64,000 nt of DNA from Metabacillus litoralis (GCF_007994985.1 NZ_VOQF01000003.1:434001-498000); one strand, 5' to 3'; shown: positions 8,744 through 18,301, counted from the stretch's first letter. Made by a program: numbers and translations. The notes: generated from the letters alone by a model not told the origin.

Positions 8744-9004
8744 ATGAAATTACAAACATTAATCGAATATTGTTTATTAATATTCTTCTCAGGTATTTAT
8801 TTTGCATTTCTAGGGTTTCAATCGAACGGAATTACTTTCATAGTTGGTGTTATTTTCATCTATATCGTGATCACATTATCAACGAAAAGGATTTTACCTC
8901 GATATGGAATCATAGATAAAAAAACATCTATTTTACTGAGTGTTAGTTCTATATTAGGAACTATTTTTATAACAATGTTTATTTTAACAATTTTAGCAAC
9001 GTAA
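8744..9004 (+). CDS. Small membrane protein of unknown function
   Basis: An 86-residue, very hydrophobic protein with three likely membrane helices (about 6-24, 29-46 and 62-84) separated by a short basic loop (STKRILPRYGIIDKK). I do not recognise the family. AAAGGAGTACAGC precedes the ATG at good spacing. It stands alone and converges with the DUF4349 gene, whose 3' end lies only 17 bp away. Confidence 0.65.
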   Translation: MKLQTLIEYCLLIFFSGIYFAFLGFQSNGITFIVGVIFIYIVITLSTKRILPRYGIIDKKTSILLSVSSILGTIFITMFILTILAT

Positions 9005-9021
9005 TCACTGCTTTAATCATG

Positions 9022-9960
9022 TTACATGGGTGGTTTCGTGTCCTTTGTTTTTTTTCGTTTTTTAATCGTAATTAAGGCAATCGTAAGGAGACCACCTAAA
9101 ACAAGTAATACAGGCAGACTACCTACAATGAATATCGTAAAAGCAGAAACTATATTTAAGAGAAAATTAACGCTATCCATAAACTGTTTTTTTGTTTTAT
9201 CCCAAGTGTTTAACTCTTTATTATCCAAAGTCGGTATATTCACTTTGTCTTCTATTACATGTAACGTTACTGTCGCTAAATTCACCTTATTTTTCAAGAA
9301 ATTCATTCTTCCTTTAATTTGCTCAATCTCTTCTTGAACTGTTGATAAATCATTTGAGATTTTTAATAAATCTTCTGTTTTTTCTGCTTTCTCCATAAAA
9401 TCTAGTAGACGTTTTTCCACAACTTCTTTTGATTTCAACCTTGATTCAAGATCAACATACTCCTCTGTTACATCTTGACCTGAAATTGACTTATTAACTA
9501 CTTTAGTACTACCTGTCTCAACTGAGTTTAGAAAATCACGAAACTTTTCTTGTGGTATGCGAACAGTGATTGTTCCTTCTACTGATTTCCCTTCTTCTAC
9601 AGTATATGAGTTCGATTCAACGATATAGCCATTTTGAATTTCTAGTTGCTTTTGGATAAAATTTAGTGTTTCTTCATAGCTTGAAACTCGAATAGAAAGG
9701 TCAGCTGTATAAATAACCATTCTCTCATAAGATCTGTCATATTGATTAGAAGATGTCATGTTTTCTTCTTTAACAAGTTCTTGTTCAGAAACCTCATCAG
9801 AATTTTCCTGTATTTTTTCTTCTGTCATTTCTTGAGATGAGTTATCTAAACTTCCGCTGCTAGATTTATCCATCTGACTTTCTTCAGTTGAGCTGCTACT
9901 ACACCCTGTAATACCAATAATAACTAGAAATAGTAAGATAACGTACAGTACCTTCCTCAT
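9022..9960 (-). CDS. DUF4349 lipoprotein
   Basis: Predicted surface lipoprotein: a hydrophobic N-terminus followed by lipobox GITGC (Cys20), then a Ser/Glu/Gln-rich low-complexity stretch (21-70). Residues 80-235 are the DUF4349 region (YTADLSIRVSSYEETLNFI and TVRIPQEKFRDFLN) with a coiled coil around 175-230 (SNDLSTVQEEIEQIKGRMNF). A C-terminal membrane helix (about 258-300) is followed by a basic tail (KKRKKTKDTK). The double anchoring is usual for the family, whose function is unknown. AAGGAAGTGTCGAC precedes the start. It probably forms its own unit. Confidence 0.82.
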   Translation of the reverse strand: MRKVLYVILLFLVIIGITGCSSSSTEESQMDKSSSGSLDNSSQEMTEEKIQENSDEVSEQELVKEENMTSSNQYDRSYERMVIYTADLSIRVSSYEETLNFIQKQLEIQNGYIVESNSYTVEEGKSVEGTITVRIPQEKFRDFLNSVETGSTKVVNKSISGQDVTEEYVDLESRLKSKEVVEKRLLDFMEKAEKTEDLLKISNDLSTVQEEIEQIKGRMNFLKNKVNLATVTLHVIEDKVNIPTLDNKELNTWDKTKKQFMDSVNFLLNIVSAFTIFIVGSLPVLLVLGGLLTIALITIKKRKKTKDTKPPM

Positions 9961-10050
9961 GTCGACACTTCCTTTTAAAGTAGTTGATCTTAACTCATTA
10001 GTCGTATTTTACGAGGAAATGTTACAAAACAATAACAAAAATAAAAACTA

Positions 10051-10093
10051 AAAAAAGCCGGATTTCACAATTTTATTAAATGTGAAATCCAGC
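10051..10093 (-). terminator. Terminator of sipT
   Basis: Stem GCTGGATTTCACA paired with TGTGAAATCCGGC (one mismatch), followed by TTTTTT on the minus strand, 17 bp after the sipT stop. Confidence 0.85.
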
Positions 10094-10109
10094 TAGGACT
10101 TGTACTGTC

Positions 10110-10670
10110 TTATTCCGTCTTACTTAAATGATCAAAAGGAAAGAAGATAAATTCTGACTTTCCAAGGATCCGTTCTTTCTCAATTAAACCTAAACCATTT
10201 CTACTATCCATACTATTTAAACGATTGTCACCCATCACAAAATAACTTCCCTCTGGGACTTCGATCTCGTCAAAATCACTTGTTAGCATCATACCCATTT
10301 GCTCTGCTTCTGTTTCATTACCCTCTAAGTAAGGCTCCGTTATTTCCTGTCCATTTACATAAACTTTACCCTGTTCAGCTGTTATTTTATCACCAGGTAA
10401 CCCAATAATCCTTTTTACATAGCGAATTTTTTCTTCTTTGCCATCAATTATGACTATGTCACCTTTTTCAATTTCTCCGATAAACTTTAATGTTTTATTT
10501 ACAAATAGACGATCTCCGTCTTTTAACGTAGGGTCCATTGAAGATCCTTCTACCAAATATGGTTCAAATAAAAAGAAGCGGATAATCATCGCCAACCCTA
10601 CAGCCAGTACTATTGCTTTCGTCCATTCCCATATCTTTGTTTTCGATGATTCTGTTTCGGTTTGCGACAT
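10110..10670 (-). CDS. sipT: Signal peptidase I
   Basis: Membrane-bound type I signal peptidase that removes signal peptides from exported proteins. A cytosolic N-terminus is followed by one membrane helix (about 17-37). Box B has EGSSMDPTLKDGDRLFVNK with nucleophile Ser44, and box D has YVKRIIGLPGD with general base Lys86. Box E has GSYFVMGDNRLNSMDSR. The length of 186 residues and the single helix match the Bacillus SipS/SipT group. The name sipT follows its place between the fru genes and ykpA, as in B. subtilis; sequence alone cannot tell SipT from its paralogues. It has its own terminator. Confidence 0.92.
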   Translation of the reverse strand: MSQTETESSKTKIWEWTKAIVLAVGLAMIIRFFLFEPYLVEGSSMDPTLKDGDRLFVNKTLKFIGEIEKGDIVIIDGKEEKIRYVKRIIGLPGDKITAEQGKVYVNGQEITEPYLEGNETEAEQMGMMLTSDFDEIEVPEGSYFVMGDNRLNSMDSRNGLGLIEKERILGKSEFIFFPFDHLSKTE

Positions 10671-10907
10671 AATAAATCCTCCTATATTAGCTCTTTAACC
10701 ATTATACTTTATTACCAATTTATTTGCTAAAAAATTAAAAAACCCTTTATTTTTTTAGGTCAATCACTCATAAATTGGAAAAACATTGAGTTGGATATAA
10801 TGGAATTGTAAATTAAGACTATAGAAGTGACATTACTATCCTCAGGCTTTTGTATTTTCTCACAAGTTGTTTATTATTCTAAAAATCTAAAATGACAACA
10901 CAAAAGA

Positions 10908-10950
10908 GATCAGAAATTAAAGGCCACATGTTAGCCTTTAATTTCTGATC
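10908..10950 (-). terminator. Terminator of ohr
   Basis: Near-perfect stem GATCAGAAATTAAAGG with its complement and a loop of about ten bases, 77 bp past the ohr stop. The following minus-strand tract TCTCTTTTG is only moderately T-rich. The rest of the gap down to sipT (10671-10907) shows nothing I can name. Confidence 0.65.
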
Positions 10951-11026
10951 ATTTATTTTATTATGAAACTATATTAAGCAACGTTGTATGTAAACCCTCT
11001 AAACCTCATGTGTAGCAAAGTTTATT

Positions 11027-11452
11027 TTAAGATACAACCTCAAGAGTTACATCAATATTTCCTTTTGTTGCTTTTGAATATGGGCAAAAATCATGTGCTT
11101 TTTTTACAAGCTCTTCTAATTGAGATTTTTCAATTCCTGTACCTTTAATTTGCAAAGATACCCCTAATTTAAATCCTTGATCTGCTTCATCTTTTAATAG
11201 ACTGACATTCGCAGTAACCTCTGAATCAAAATTCACCTTTTCTTTTTTAGCTATTAATTGTAAAGCTCCATCAAAACACGCTGCGTAACCTGATGCAAAA
11301 AGCTGTTCAGGGTTTGTTGCCTCAGGTATTTCTTTCGCTCTTGGTGATCCTGGCATTGCAAGTTTCACATTAATATTTCCGTCAGAAGATTCTACTCTTC
11401 CCTCTCTTCCCCCAACAGCTTTTGCAGTAGATGTAAATAGTACATTTGACAT
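11027..11452 (-). CDS. ohr: Organic hydroperoxide resistance protein, Ohr/OsmC family
   Basis: Cytosolic thiol peroxidase that detoxifies organic hydroperoxides. It has the two conserved reactive cysteines: Cys59 in LFASGYAACFDGAL and Cys123 in HDFCPYSKAT. The conserved Arg18 (GREGRV) and Glu50 positions are also present. At 141 residues it has normal Ohr length. The usual MarR-type regulator OhrR is not next to it, so regulation is not visible here. Upstream lies a 207-bp mobile element. It forms a single-gene unit inserted, relative to B. subtilis, between sipT and fruA. Confidence 0.92.
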   Translation of the reverse strand: MSNVLFTSTAKAVGGREGRVESSDGNINVKLAMPGSPRAKEIPEATNPEQLFASGYAACFDGALQLIAKKEKVNFDSEVTANVSLLKDEADQGFKLGVSLQIKGTGIEKSQLEELVKKAHDFCPYSKATKGNIDVTLEVVS

Positions 11453-11552
11453 TCATAATCATTCCTTTCAGTATTATATTAGAAATGGATTACTTATCGC
11501 TAAATACTATAAAATTTAGCACCTGAAGAATAAATGGCAATCTTTTCTTTAT

Positions 11553-11759
11553 AGGCTCTGTTAAACTTTGTTGTTGATTTCCGTTACAGGCATTCGCTTT
11601 CCCGGGAAAAAAGTACCTTTTTTCCTAGGTCCGGGAGCCTCCTCGTAAGCTGCGCTCCTGTGGGGTCTCCCTTTGACACGCTTCGCTAAGCAGGAGTCTC
11701 ATGCCTTTCACTCCAATCAACAATGTGCTAAAAATCAACATTAACCTTTAACATAGCCT
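11553..11759. mobile_element. MITE-like repeat, AGGCT-ended family 1, full copy (207 bp)
   Basis: Terminal inverted repeats AGGCTCTGTTAAA at the left and the complement of AGGCTATGTTAAA at the right enclose a GC-rich core (GGGAGCCTCCTCG, GGGGTCTCCC, GCAGGAGTCTC) that can fold into a long hairpin. It resembles a repeat common in Bacillus genomes. It is flanked by a perfect 6-bp duplication CTTTAT (11547-11552 and 11760-11765). No reading frame. Confidence 0.8.
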
Positions 11760-11862
11760 CTTTATAAATAGTATCATTTTTACGATAAGCATACAGAACC
11801 AAGAAAAGATCTCTAAATTTGTATCACTATTAAAATTTACCCTCTTTCAAGAAATTTAAACA

Positions 11863-11903
11863 AAAAAGCTGAAAGATTCGAAGTAACTTCGTCTCTTTCA
11901 GCT
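11863..11903 (-). terminator. Terminator of fruKA
   Basis: AGCTGAAAGA pairs with TCTTTCAGCT around an inner CGAAG/CTTCG stem, followed by TTTTTT on the minus strand, directly past fruA. Confidence 0.85.
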
Positions 11904-11913
11904 GTTGCTTTCA

Positions 11914-13776
11914 TCATTCAGTAACGGGCTTTTTTAATATACCAAGCATGATTGCTGTTATAACCGCACCTACTAAAATAGCTAGTAAATATAGTAATGG
12001 ATTTCCTTCTACTAACGGGATAACGAATGCACCACCATGAGGAGCACGTAATCCATTTCCAAAGAACATCGCTAAAGCTCCTGCTACAGCAGAACCAGTT
12101 ATAATTGAAGGAATAACACGTGCCGGATCAGCTGCTGCGAATGGAATCGCACCCTCTGTAATAAATGATGCACCCATCACATAACAAGTAATACCTGCTT
12201 CACGTTCACGTTTTGTGAATTTATTACGGAACATTGTTGTAGCTAGTGCAATCCCAAGTGGTGGTACCATTCCACCTGCCATTACAGCAGCATGTGGAGC
12301 AAAGTTACCAGCATCAATCATTGCAATACCAAATGTAAATGCTGCTTTATTGATCGGACCACCCATGTCAACGGCCATCATACCGCCTAGGATTAGACCT
12401 AATAGAATTAAATTACCAGTTCCTAAATCACCTAAGAAATTACTAATACCAACATTCAGTGCACTTACTGGTTGATTTACAACAAAGAACATGATCATAC
12501 CTACAGCGAAAATACTTAAAACAGGGTAAAGTAATACTGGTTTAATTCCTTCTAAGGATGCAGGCATTCCTGCTAATAGCTTTTTCAATAATACGACAAT
12601 ATATCCTGCTAAGAAACCTGCGATTAACCCACCTAAAAATCCTGCTCCACCTTGTGCTGCCATAAATCCACCGACCATACCTGGTGCTAGACCCGGTCGA
12701 TCTGCAATACTTAATGCAATGAATCCAGCTAATACTGGTATCATTAATCCAAATGCATTGCCTCCACCAATCGTACTTAAAGCTTCAGCAAATCTGTTGT
12801 ATGATTCATGATCAGGATTTCCAGCATGTATACCAAACATAAATGATAAAGCGATTAATATCCCGCCACCTACAACAAAAGGTAGCATATTTGAAACACC
12901 ATTCATCAGATGTTTATAAAAACCTGTTCTTTGGTTACTACTTTCTTCTTTCTTGTTTTCTCCACCACTGCCCTGGTAAATTGGAGCATCTTGTTTGACT
13001 GCACGCTCTAATAATTCTTTTGGCTTTCTAATCCCATCTGCAACAGGAACAATGATCACGTGTTTTCCTTTAAAGCGATCCATTTCCACCTGCTTATCAG
13101 CAGCAACAATAATTGCTGTTGCGTCTTTTATATCAGCTGAAGTTAAAACATTTTTTGCTCCACCAGATCCATTTGTTTCAACCTTAATTGATAAATTCAT
13201 ATTTTTGGCATGTTCTTTTAATGAATCTGCTGCCATATACGTATGTGCAATACCAGTTGGACATGCTGTAACTGCCAGAATTTTTCCAGAACGAGATTCA
13301 GTTACCTCTTCTGTTTTATCTTCAACATCATATTCATCGATAATAGATAAAATATCATTTTCAGTTTTAGCTGATAATAGCTTTTCTCTTACTTCTTGTT
13401 TCATTAAGATTGTGGATAGTTTTGATAATGCTTCTAAATGAGTATTATTAGCACCTTCAGTTGCAGCTATCATAAAGAATAAATGGCTAGGTTGACCATC
13501 AAATGCTTCATAATCTACACCTTTTGTAGAACGACCAAAAGCAATCGCTGGTGTTTTTACTGCATTTGTTTTAGCATGAGGTATTGCAATACCATCACCA
13601 ATTCCTGTAGTACTCTGTTTTTCTCGGTCTAATACTGCACGTTCATAAGCTGCTTTATTTGATAACTTACCAGCCTTATCTAATACATTAACTAATTCCC
13701 CTACAACATTTTCCTTTGTTGTTGATTGGATATTTAATTTCATTGTGTCTTTTGTTAATAATTCTGTTATTCTCAT
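11914..13776 (-). CDS. fruA: PTS fructose-specific enzyme IIABC
   Basis: Phosphotransferase permease that imports fructose and releases it as fructose 1-phosphate. Domain order is IIA (residues 1-148, phospho-His67 in IAIPHAKT), IIB (164-262, phospho-Cys172 in AVTACPTGIAHTYMAA), a charged linker, and the membrane IIC domain (285-615) with GLAPGMVGGFMA, GLIAGFLAGY and FGNGLRAPHGG. At 620 residues it is full length. It overlaps fruK by 4 bp, so translation is coupled. The first enzyme, FruK, uses its product. The DeoR-type regulator FruR is missing from the locus. Confidence 0.95.
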   Translation of the reverse strand: MRITELLTKDTMKLNIQSTTKENVVGELVNVLDKAGKLSNKAAYERAVLDREKQSTTGIGDGIAIPHAKTNAVKTPAIAFGRSTKGVDYEAFDGQPSHLFFMIAATEGANNTHLEALSKLSTILMKQEVREKLLSAKTENDILSIIDEYDVEDKTEEVTESRSGKILAVTACPTGIAHTYMAADSLKEHAKNMNLSIKVETNGSGGAKNVLTSADIKDATAIIVAADKQVEMDRFKGKHVIIVPVADGIRKPKELLERAVKQDAPIYQGSGGENKKEESSNQRTGFYKHLMNGVSNMLPFVVGGGILIALSFMFGIHAGNPDHESYNRFAEALSTIGGGNAFGLMIPVLAGFIALSIADRPGLAPGMVGGFMAAQGGAGFLGGLIAGFLAGYIVVLLKKLLAGMPASLEGIKPVLLYPVLSIFAVGMIMFFVVNQPVSALNVGISNFLGDLGTGNLILLGLILGGMMAVDMGGPINKAAFTFGIAMIDAGNFAPHAAVMAGGMVPPLGIALATTMFRNKFTKREREAGITCYVMGASFITEGAIPFAAADPARVIPSIITGSAVAGALAMFFGNGLRAPHGGAFVIPLVEGNPLLYLLAILVGAVITAIMLGILKKPVTE

Positions 13777-14696
13777 TTTACTTCCCCCTCTTTCTCTATT
13801 TTAATTTGAGGTAATAGTTCCTCTACTTTTTCCTTATTGCATAACTCTAAGGAAAATGCTGTTGCACTACCTGAAGCAACACCAATCCTAAATGCATCTT
13901 CTATTGAATGATTTTTAGAAATAGCACTTAAAAATCCTCCAACAACAGAATCACCTGCTCCAACAGAATTCAACACTTTACCTTTTGGAACATTCGCAAT
14001 ATAACTACTATTTCCTGTTATAAGTAATGCTCCTTTTTCAGCTAATGAAACAATCACATTTTCAACACCTTGATTAACGAGTTGTCTACCATAATGTAAG
14101 GCTTCATCAATTGAAGAAATCTCTGTTTCAAACAATTCTCCTAGTTCATGGTGGTTTGGTTTAATTAAGAAAGGCTTTTCAGAAATAATTTCTTTTAAAG
14201 CATCACCAGAGACATCTGCAACGACCTTTATTTCTTTATCTCTACAAATCGAAATAATCTCATTGTAAATAGTCGATGGTAGTGTTCCAGGTATACTTCC
14301 AGCCAAAACGACAATATCTTGTTGTTCCATCTTTTGAAAAGCTTTAAAAAATTCCTCTACCTCTGAATTAGCTATACTAGGTCCAAGTCCGTTTATTTCT
14401 GTTTCCACATTTGTTTTTAACTTTATATTGATACGTGTATCACCTTTAACAGTAATAAAACTAGTATCAATGTTTTCCTTTGTTAAGAAATCCTTTACAT
14501 AATCACCTGTAAATCCTCCGATAAATCCTAGTGCACTTGATTCAACACCCAACCGCTTCATTACACGTGATACATTAATTCCCTTTCCCCCCGGAAACTT
14601 AGAATCTGAAGCTGTACGATTTAATGCTCCTAATTCAAAATTTGCAACCTCAGTAATATAATCTACTGACGGATTTAAAGTTACGGTATATATCAT
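13773..14696 (-). CDS. fruK: 1-phosphofructokinase
   Basis: PfkB/ribokinase-fold kinase that turns fructose 1-phosphate into fructose 1,6-bisphosphate. The substrate-side motif FPGGKGINVSRVMKRLG lies near residues 34-50, and the C-terminal signature LNSVGAGDSVVGGFLSAI carries the anion hole and catalytic Asp near residue 250. At 307 residues it is full length. First gene of the fruK-fruA unit. Its leader is about 190 nt long and starts from a strong promoter with two repeated operators and a cre site (see those entries). Confidence 0.95.
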   Translation of the reverse strand: MIYTVTLNPSVDYITEVANFELGALNRTASDSKFPGGKGINVSRVMKRLGVESSALGFIGGFTGDYVKDFLTKENIDTSFITVKGDTRINIKLKTNVETEINGLGPSIANSEVEEFFKAFQKMEQQDIVVLAGSIPGTLPSTIYNEIISICRDKEIKVVADVSGDALKEIISEKPFLIKPNHHELGELFETEISSIDEALHYGRQLVNQGVENVIVSLAEKGALLITGNSSYIANVPKGKVLNSVGAGDSVVGGFLSAISKNHSIEDAFRIGVASGSATAFSLELCNKEKVEELLPQIKIEKEGEVK

Positions 14697-14862
14697 GTCT
14701 TCACGACCTTTATTACTGTATTTTTTTAAAGAACCTGCTTATAATTCATCTTTATCTTTTATAAGTTTTACAAATACTTGGATTTTAACAAATAATTTTT
14801 AAAATTAAAAAATTAGCCTATGACACTTAGTCTTAAACAATAATTGAAGATTCCCTAATATT

Positions 14863-14877
14863 TGTAAGCGAATTCAT
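14863..14877 (-). promoter_or_regulatory. cre-like CcpA site in the fruK leader
   Basis: ATGAATTCGCTTACA on the minus strand fits WTGNAANCGNWNNCA at all fixed positions but one. It lies about 10-24 bases past the predicted transcription start. Confidence 0.55.
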
Positions 14878-14892
14878 TTTCTTTATATTGTT

Positions 14893-14921
14893 ATTATATA
14901 ATCACATCCAATCAAAATCAA
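14893..14921 (-). promoter_or_regulatory. SigA promoter of fruKA
   Basis: On the minus strand TTGATT (14916-14921) is followed after exactly 17 bp by TATAAT (14893-14898). Confidence 0.75.
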
Positions 14922-14944
14922 TTACTTTTTATCATATTCAATCA
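14901..14944 (-). promoter_or_regulatory. Repeated operator of fruKA, probable FruR/DeoR-type site
   Basis: TGATTGAATATGAT (14931-14944) and TGATTGGATGTGAT (14901-14914) agree at 12 of 14 positions and are 30 bp apart. One lies just upstream of the -35, the other fills the spacer. This placement suits a repressor. No regulator gene is adjacent. Confidence 0.6.
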
Positions 14945-15250
14945 TAATATTTTATTTATACTCTTTAATTCTATCATAAACTATCAAAAATTTTACTTAT
15001 TACTTTTACAGCTTAGTTTATTCCATTATATTTTCATTTATAAAATACCTTCAAAAACTAATTTGTTGTTTGTTTTTTACTGAAAAAAATTACTAAGGGA
15101 CAACAATTGATTGTTCAATCGAACAGGAGCTTATGGCGAAGAGAAATCACTAAATTACATATTATTCCAATAGAAAGATGTAACAACCTCCTAAATAAAA
15201 ATCAATCACTTTCATTCAATTTCTATCACGATGAGTATGTATTGTATATA
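14945..15250. other. A/T-rich gap without recognisable gene
   Basis: This is where fruR stands in B. subtilis. No reading frame, DeoR-like fragment or repeat could be seen. Confidence 0.5.
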
Positions 15251-15305
15251 AAAAATCCTCATTATAGATTACTACTTTAATAAGTAGTATTCCACAACGA
15301 GGATT
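15251..15305 (-). terminator. Terminator of the yknWXYZ operon
   Basis: Outer stem AATCCTC/GAGGATT and inner stem TACTACTT/AAGTAGTA, then TTTTT on the minus strand. It begins 5 bp past the yknZ stop. Confidence 0.8.
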
Positions 15306-15309
15306 ATAA

Positions 15310-16503
15310 TCATTCATATCGTAGTGATTCAATCGGACTAAGTCGTGCAGCCTTGTTAGCTGGTAGCAAACCAAAGACAATTCCTATGAGCATTGAAAAA
15401 AGCAAACCTCCTAAAACAACCTGCCAAGAAATAAGCGGCGGCCATTTTGCAAAAATAGAAACAACATTTGCTGCTAGAGCACCAAGTAAAATTCCTATAA
15501 TTCCACCAATTAAAGTTAATGTGACAGATTCAATTAGAAACTGTATTAAAATCTGACGCTTTGTTGCACCCAATGCTTTTCTAATACCAATCTCTCTTGT
15601 ACGTTCAGTTACTGAAACGAGCATAATATTCATCACACCAATTCCACCAACTAAAAGTGAGATACCTGCTATAGATCCAATAATAAGAGTCATTATACTC
15701 GTGATTTGGCCAATTCCTTCTGCCATTTCTTCCATATTAAATACTTTGTATGATTCTTCTGTATTATGTGACGTATTTAACATAGATGTAGCTTTATCCC
15801 CAATTTCTTGCATGGAATCAGGGTTTTTAGCTTGTAATGTAATTTGGTTATAATCATTTTTACCAAAAGATGTACGATACGTATTCCATGGAATATAAAC
15901 TTCCATTGCGCCAAAGGAAAATAATCCTGTTGTTTTTTCTAACACGCCAACAATTTCAATTGGTTGACCATTAACCCAAATAACCTCACCAATGGGGTTT
16001 ACATTAATAAACATCTCTGATTTTAAACTTTCGCTAATCACACCAACACGAGTACCTCCGATGAAATCTGTTTCAAATAGATTTCGACCTGATTGAATAT
16101 TTAATTCATTGACTTCTATATAATCCTGATTAACACCCAACACACTTGTATCTACTGATTCTTCACGATAACGAGATTTATAGAATTCAGAAGATGAGGC
16201 GACAACTTTTCCAACTTCAGGAATATTCCTTAAGGAAGTCACGTCTTCCTGTGTAAACGCTGCATTCATATATGCATTCGGATTTGACATTAATTCCTCT
16301 TCACTCGGCTCATAATAAACTTCGATCGTGTTACTTGGACCAGTTATTGACGTTTTTAATAATTGCTCTCCACCTTGACCAATGGCAACAACTAAAATAA
16401 CAGATGCTACACCGATTATAATACCAAGCATTGTTAAGATTGAGCGCAATTTATGAGCAAGCACAGAGGTTAATGCCATTTTAATATTTTCTAGTAAACT
16501 CAT
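15310..16503 (-). CDS. yknZ: ABC transporter permease YknZ (MacB/FtsX type)
   Basis: Membrane permease of the MacB class: one N-terminal helix (about 20-42, LTMLGIIIGVASVILVVAIG), a large extracellular domain (about 45-270), then three helices including IMLVSVTERTREIGIRKALG and a last segment near 360-385. At 397 residues it has the family length. With YknX and YknY it forms a MacAB-like pump; in B. subtilis the operon protects against the SdpC toxin. The start overlaps the yknY stop by 4 bp, so it is the last gene of the coupled series. Confidence 0.93.
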   Translation of the reverse strand: MSLLENIKMALTSVLAHKLRSILTMLGIIIGVASVILVVAIGQGGEQLLKTSITGPSNTIEVYYEPSEEELMSNPNAYMNAAFTQEDVTSLRNIPEVGKVVASSSEFYKSRYREESVDTSVLGVNQDYIEVNELNIQSGRNLFETDFIGGTRVGVISESLKSEMFINVNPIGEVIWVNGQPIEIVGVLEKTTGLFSFGAMEVYIPWNTYRTSFGKNDYNQITLQAKNPDSMQEIGDKATSMLNTSHNTEESYKVFNMEEMAEGIGQITSIMTLIIGSIAGISLLVGGIGVMNIMLVSVTERTREIGIRKALGATKRQILIQFLIESVTLTLIGGIIGILLGALAANVVSIFAKWPPLISWQVVLGGLLFSMLIGIVFGLLPANKAARLSPIESLRYE

Positions 16504-17186
16504 AATGCTTCCCCCCGTTTTTCATCGGAGAGAATGATTCCATCTCTTACTGTAATGATACGTTTTGCATATTCAGCAACTTCTTTTTCATGAGTAACAA
16601 GGATAACTGTTGTTCCCTCTTTATTAAGTTGGGTAAAATGCTCCATTATTGAAACACTTGTTTTACTATCTAGTGCACCTGTTGGTTCATCAGCTAAAAT
16701 AATTTTCGGATCGTTTACAATGGAACGGGCTATAGCGACACGCTGTTTCTGCCCACCTGACAATTCATTTGGTAAGTGATTTATGCGATCTGCTAACCCT
16801 ACCTTATTAAGTGCGTGTCTCGCCCGTACTTCTCTGTCCTTCTTCTTTAAGCCTGCATAAACCATCGGTAACTCCACATTCTTCAGTGCTGTTAATCTCG
16901 GCAATAATTGAAATTGTTGGAAAACAAAGCCAATCGATAAATTTCTTACCTTAGCAAGTTTTTCATCTTCATATATTGAAATATCTTCATTATCAAGAAA
17001 GTAGTTACCTGATGTTGGATTATCTAAACACCCAATCACATTCATTAATGTAGACTTACCTGAACCTGAGGGACCCATAATTGCTACAAATTCTCCATTC
17101 AATATCGTTAGATCAATTCCTCTTAACACATCTAAAGTATCATTTCCTACTTTATAGCTTTTTGTAATAGAAGTAAGTTCTATCAT
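16500..17186 (-). CDS. yknY: ABC transporter ATP-binding protein YknY
   Basis: Cytosolic ATPase of the MacB/LolD group. It has Walker [11 protein letters not shown]-loop [10 protein letters not shown], signature [14 protein letters not shown] and Walker [13 protein letters not shown], then the H-loop VTHE. At 228 residues it is a complete single domain. Both flanking genes overlap it by 4 bp (yknX upstream, yknZ downstream), which fits equal production of the pump parts. Confidence 0.95.
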   Translation of the reverse strand: MIELTSITKSYKVGNDTLDVLRGIDLTILNGEFVAIMGPSGSGKSTLMNVIGCLDNPTSGNYFLDNEDISIYEDEKLAKVRNLSIGFVFQQFQLLPRLTALKNVELPMVYAGLKKKDREVRARHALNKVGLADRINHLPNELSGGQKQRVAIARSIVNDPKIILADEPTGALDSKTSVSIMEHFTQLNKEGTTVILVTHEKEVAEYAKRIITVRDGIILSDEKRGEAL

Positions 17187-18301
17187 TCAACTGTCACTTC
17201 CATGTTATTTTCCAGGTTTTTCGAAGGATTAACAATAACGCTATCGCCCTTATTAAGTCCCTTTTTAACTTCGATAAAATCACCACTAGCTGTACCCATC
17301 TCTACTTCTTTGTGAACCGCTTTACCATCTTCAACAATATAGACAAATTGAATCTCACCATCTTGTTTAACAGCTTCTAACTGAATCGCCAGAGCTTTTC
17401 TTTTTTCTGTTTCAATTTCCATAATAAGCTTAAATCCGGGTTTTGCTTCTATTTTTTTATCTTGTAAGTTAACTTCTATGGGATATTGAACAGCTTGATC
17501 TTCATTTCCCATAACAGAATTCGCTTGCTCTGGTAAAAGGCTAACAGATTCCACAGCACCCTTCCATGTTTTATCAGGTATCACATCTGATTTAAGAGTG
17601 ACAGATTGCTTTTCTTTAATTTTCAAAGAATCGTATTCTGAAATCGTCCCTTTTACAACAAACTCATTTATTTTACCAACATGTATGATAGGATTTTGCG
17701 ATTGTGTTGTTAGCGCATCTGAATTAATTGTTATAACAGATCCAGAAGATTCACTTTTTACTTCTAACTCTCCAAGTTTCTTCTCAATTGTTTCTTTTTG
17801 AAGAAGTATTTGTCTTGCTTCAATGTCTGCCATTTTCAAATCAATATTTAATTGATTTCGTTCACTTTCAATCTGTTTTTCAGCTTCTTTTTCACCAATT
17901 TGTTTTTCCAAGTCTTCTTCTTTTTCTTCAAGATCATTTAACTGATTTTTAATTTGATTAATCCTTAAATAAGAAGATTCAAGTGACAATGCATTCTGTT
18001 TCTTTTCTAATTGCAATTGTTCATTATCATAGCGTAATAATGCTGAGCCTTTTTCAACTTTGTCTCCTTCTTTCACAAGAATCTCAGCTATTTTGCCTTT
18101 TTCAGGATCTAAGTAAATAAATTTCTCTTCTTTTAATGATAGTGTACCTGGTATCATAATGCTTCCCGTTATTTCACGTTCACCCACAGTAACTGTTTTA
18201 ACCTCAGGGTTTTCCTTTGATAACGTTCTAATAACGTTCGTCCCTACTAATATAATAATTAATGTAATAACACTTATAATAATCCAATTTTTTCTCTTCA
18301 T
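17183..18301 (-). CDS. yknX: Membrane fusion-type adaptor YknX
   Basis: HlyD/MacA-type adaptor anchored by an N-terminal helix (residues 6-26). The first lipoyl half (YLDPEKGKIAEILVKEGDKV) is followed by a long coiled coil (about 95-180, rich in Glu, Lys and Gln), the second half (GELEVKSESSGSV) and beta-barrel regions. At 372 residues it has family length. The ATG shares its A with the TAA of yknW (TAATG). In B. subtilis it works with YknW, YknY and YknZ against a secreted killing peptide. Confidence 0.92.
   Translation of the reverse strand: MKRKNWIIISVITLIIILVGTNVIRTLSKENPEVKTVTVGEREITGSIMIPGTLSLKEEKFIYLDPEKGKIAEILVKEGDKVEKGSALLRYDNEQLQLEKKQNALSLESSYLRINQIKNQLNDLEEKEEDLEKQIGEKEAEKQIESERNQLNIDLKMADIEARQILLQKETIEKKLGELEVKSESSGSVITINSDALTTQSQNPIIHVGKINEFVVKGTISEYDSLKIKEKQSVTLKSDVIPDKTWKGAVESVSLLPEQANSVMGNEDQAVQYPIEVNLQDKKIEAKPGFKLIMEIETEKRKALAIQLEAVKQDGEIQFVYIVEDGKAVHKEVEMGTASGDFIEVKKGLNKGDSVIVNPSKNLENNMEVTVE

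Noticed and set aside
12995-13441. Plus-strand frame of 148 codons opposite fruA
   Set aside because: Antisense shadow of the IIA-IIB region; composition rich in Ser, Phe and Ile with no domain.
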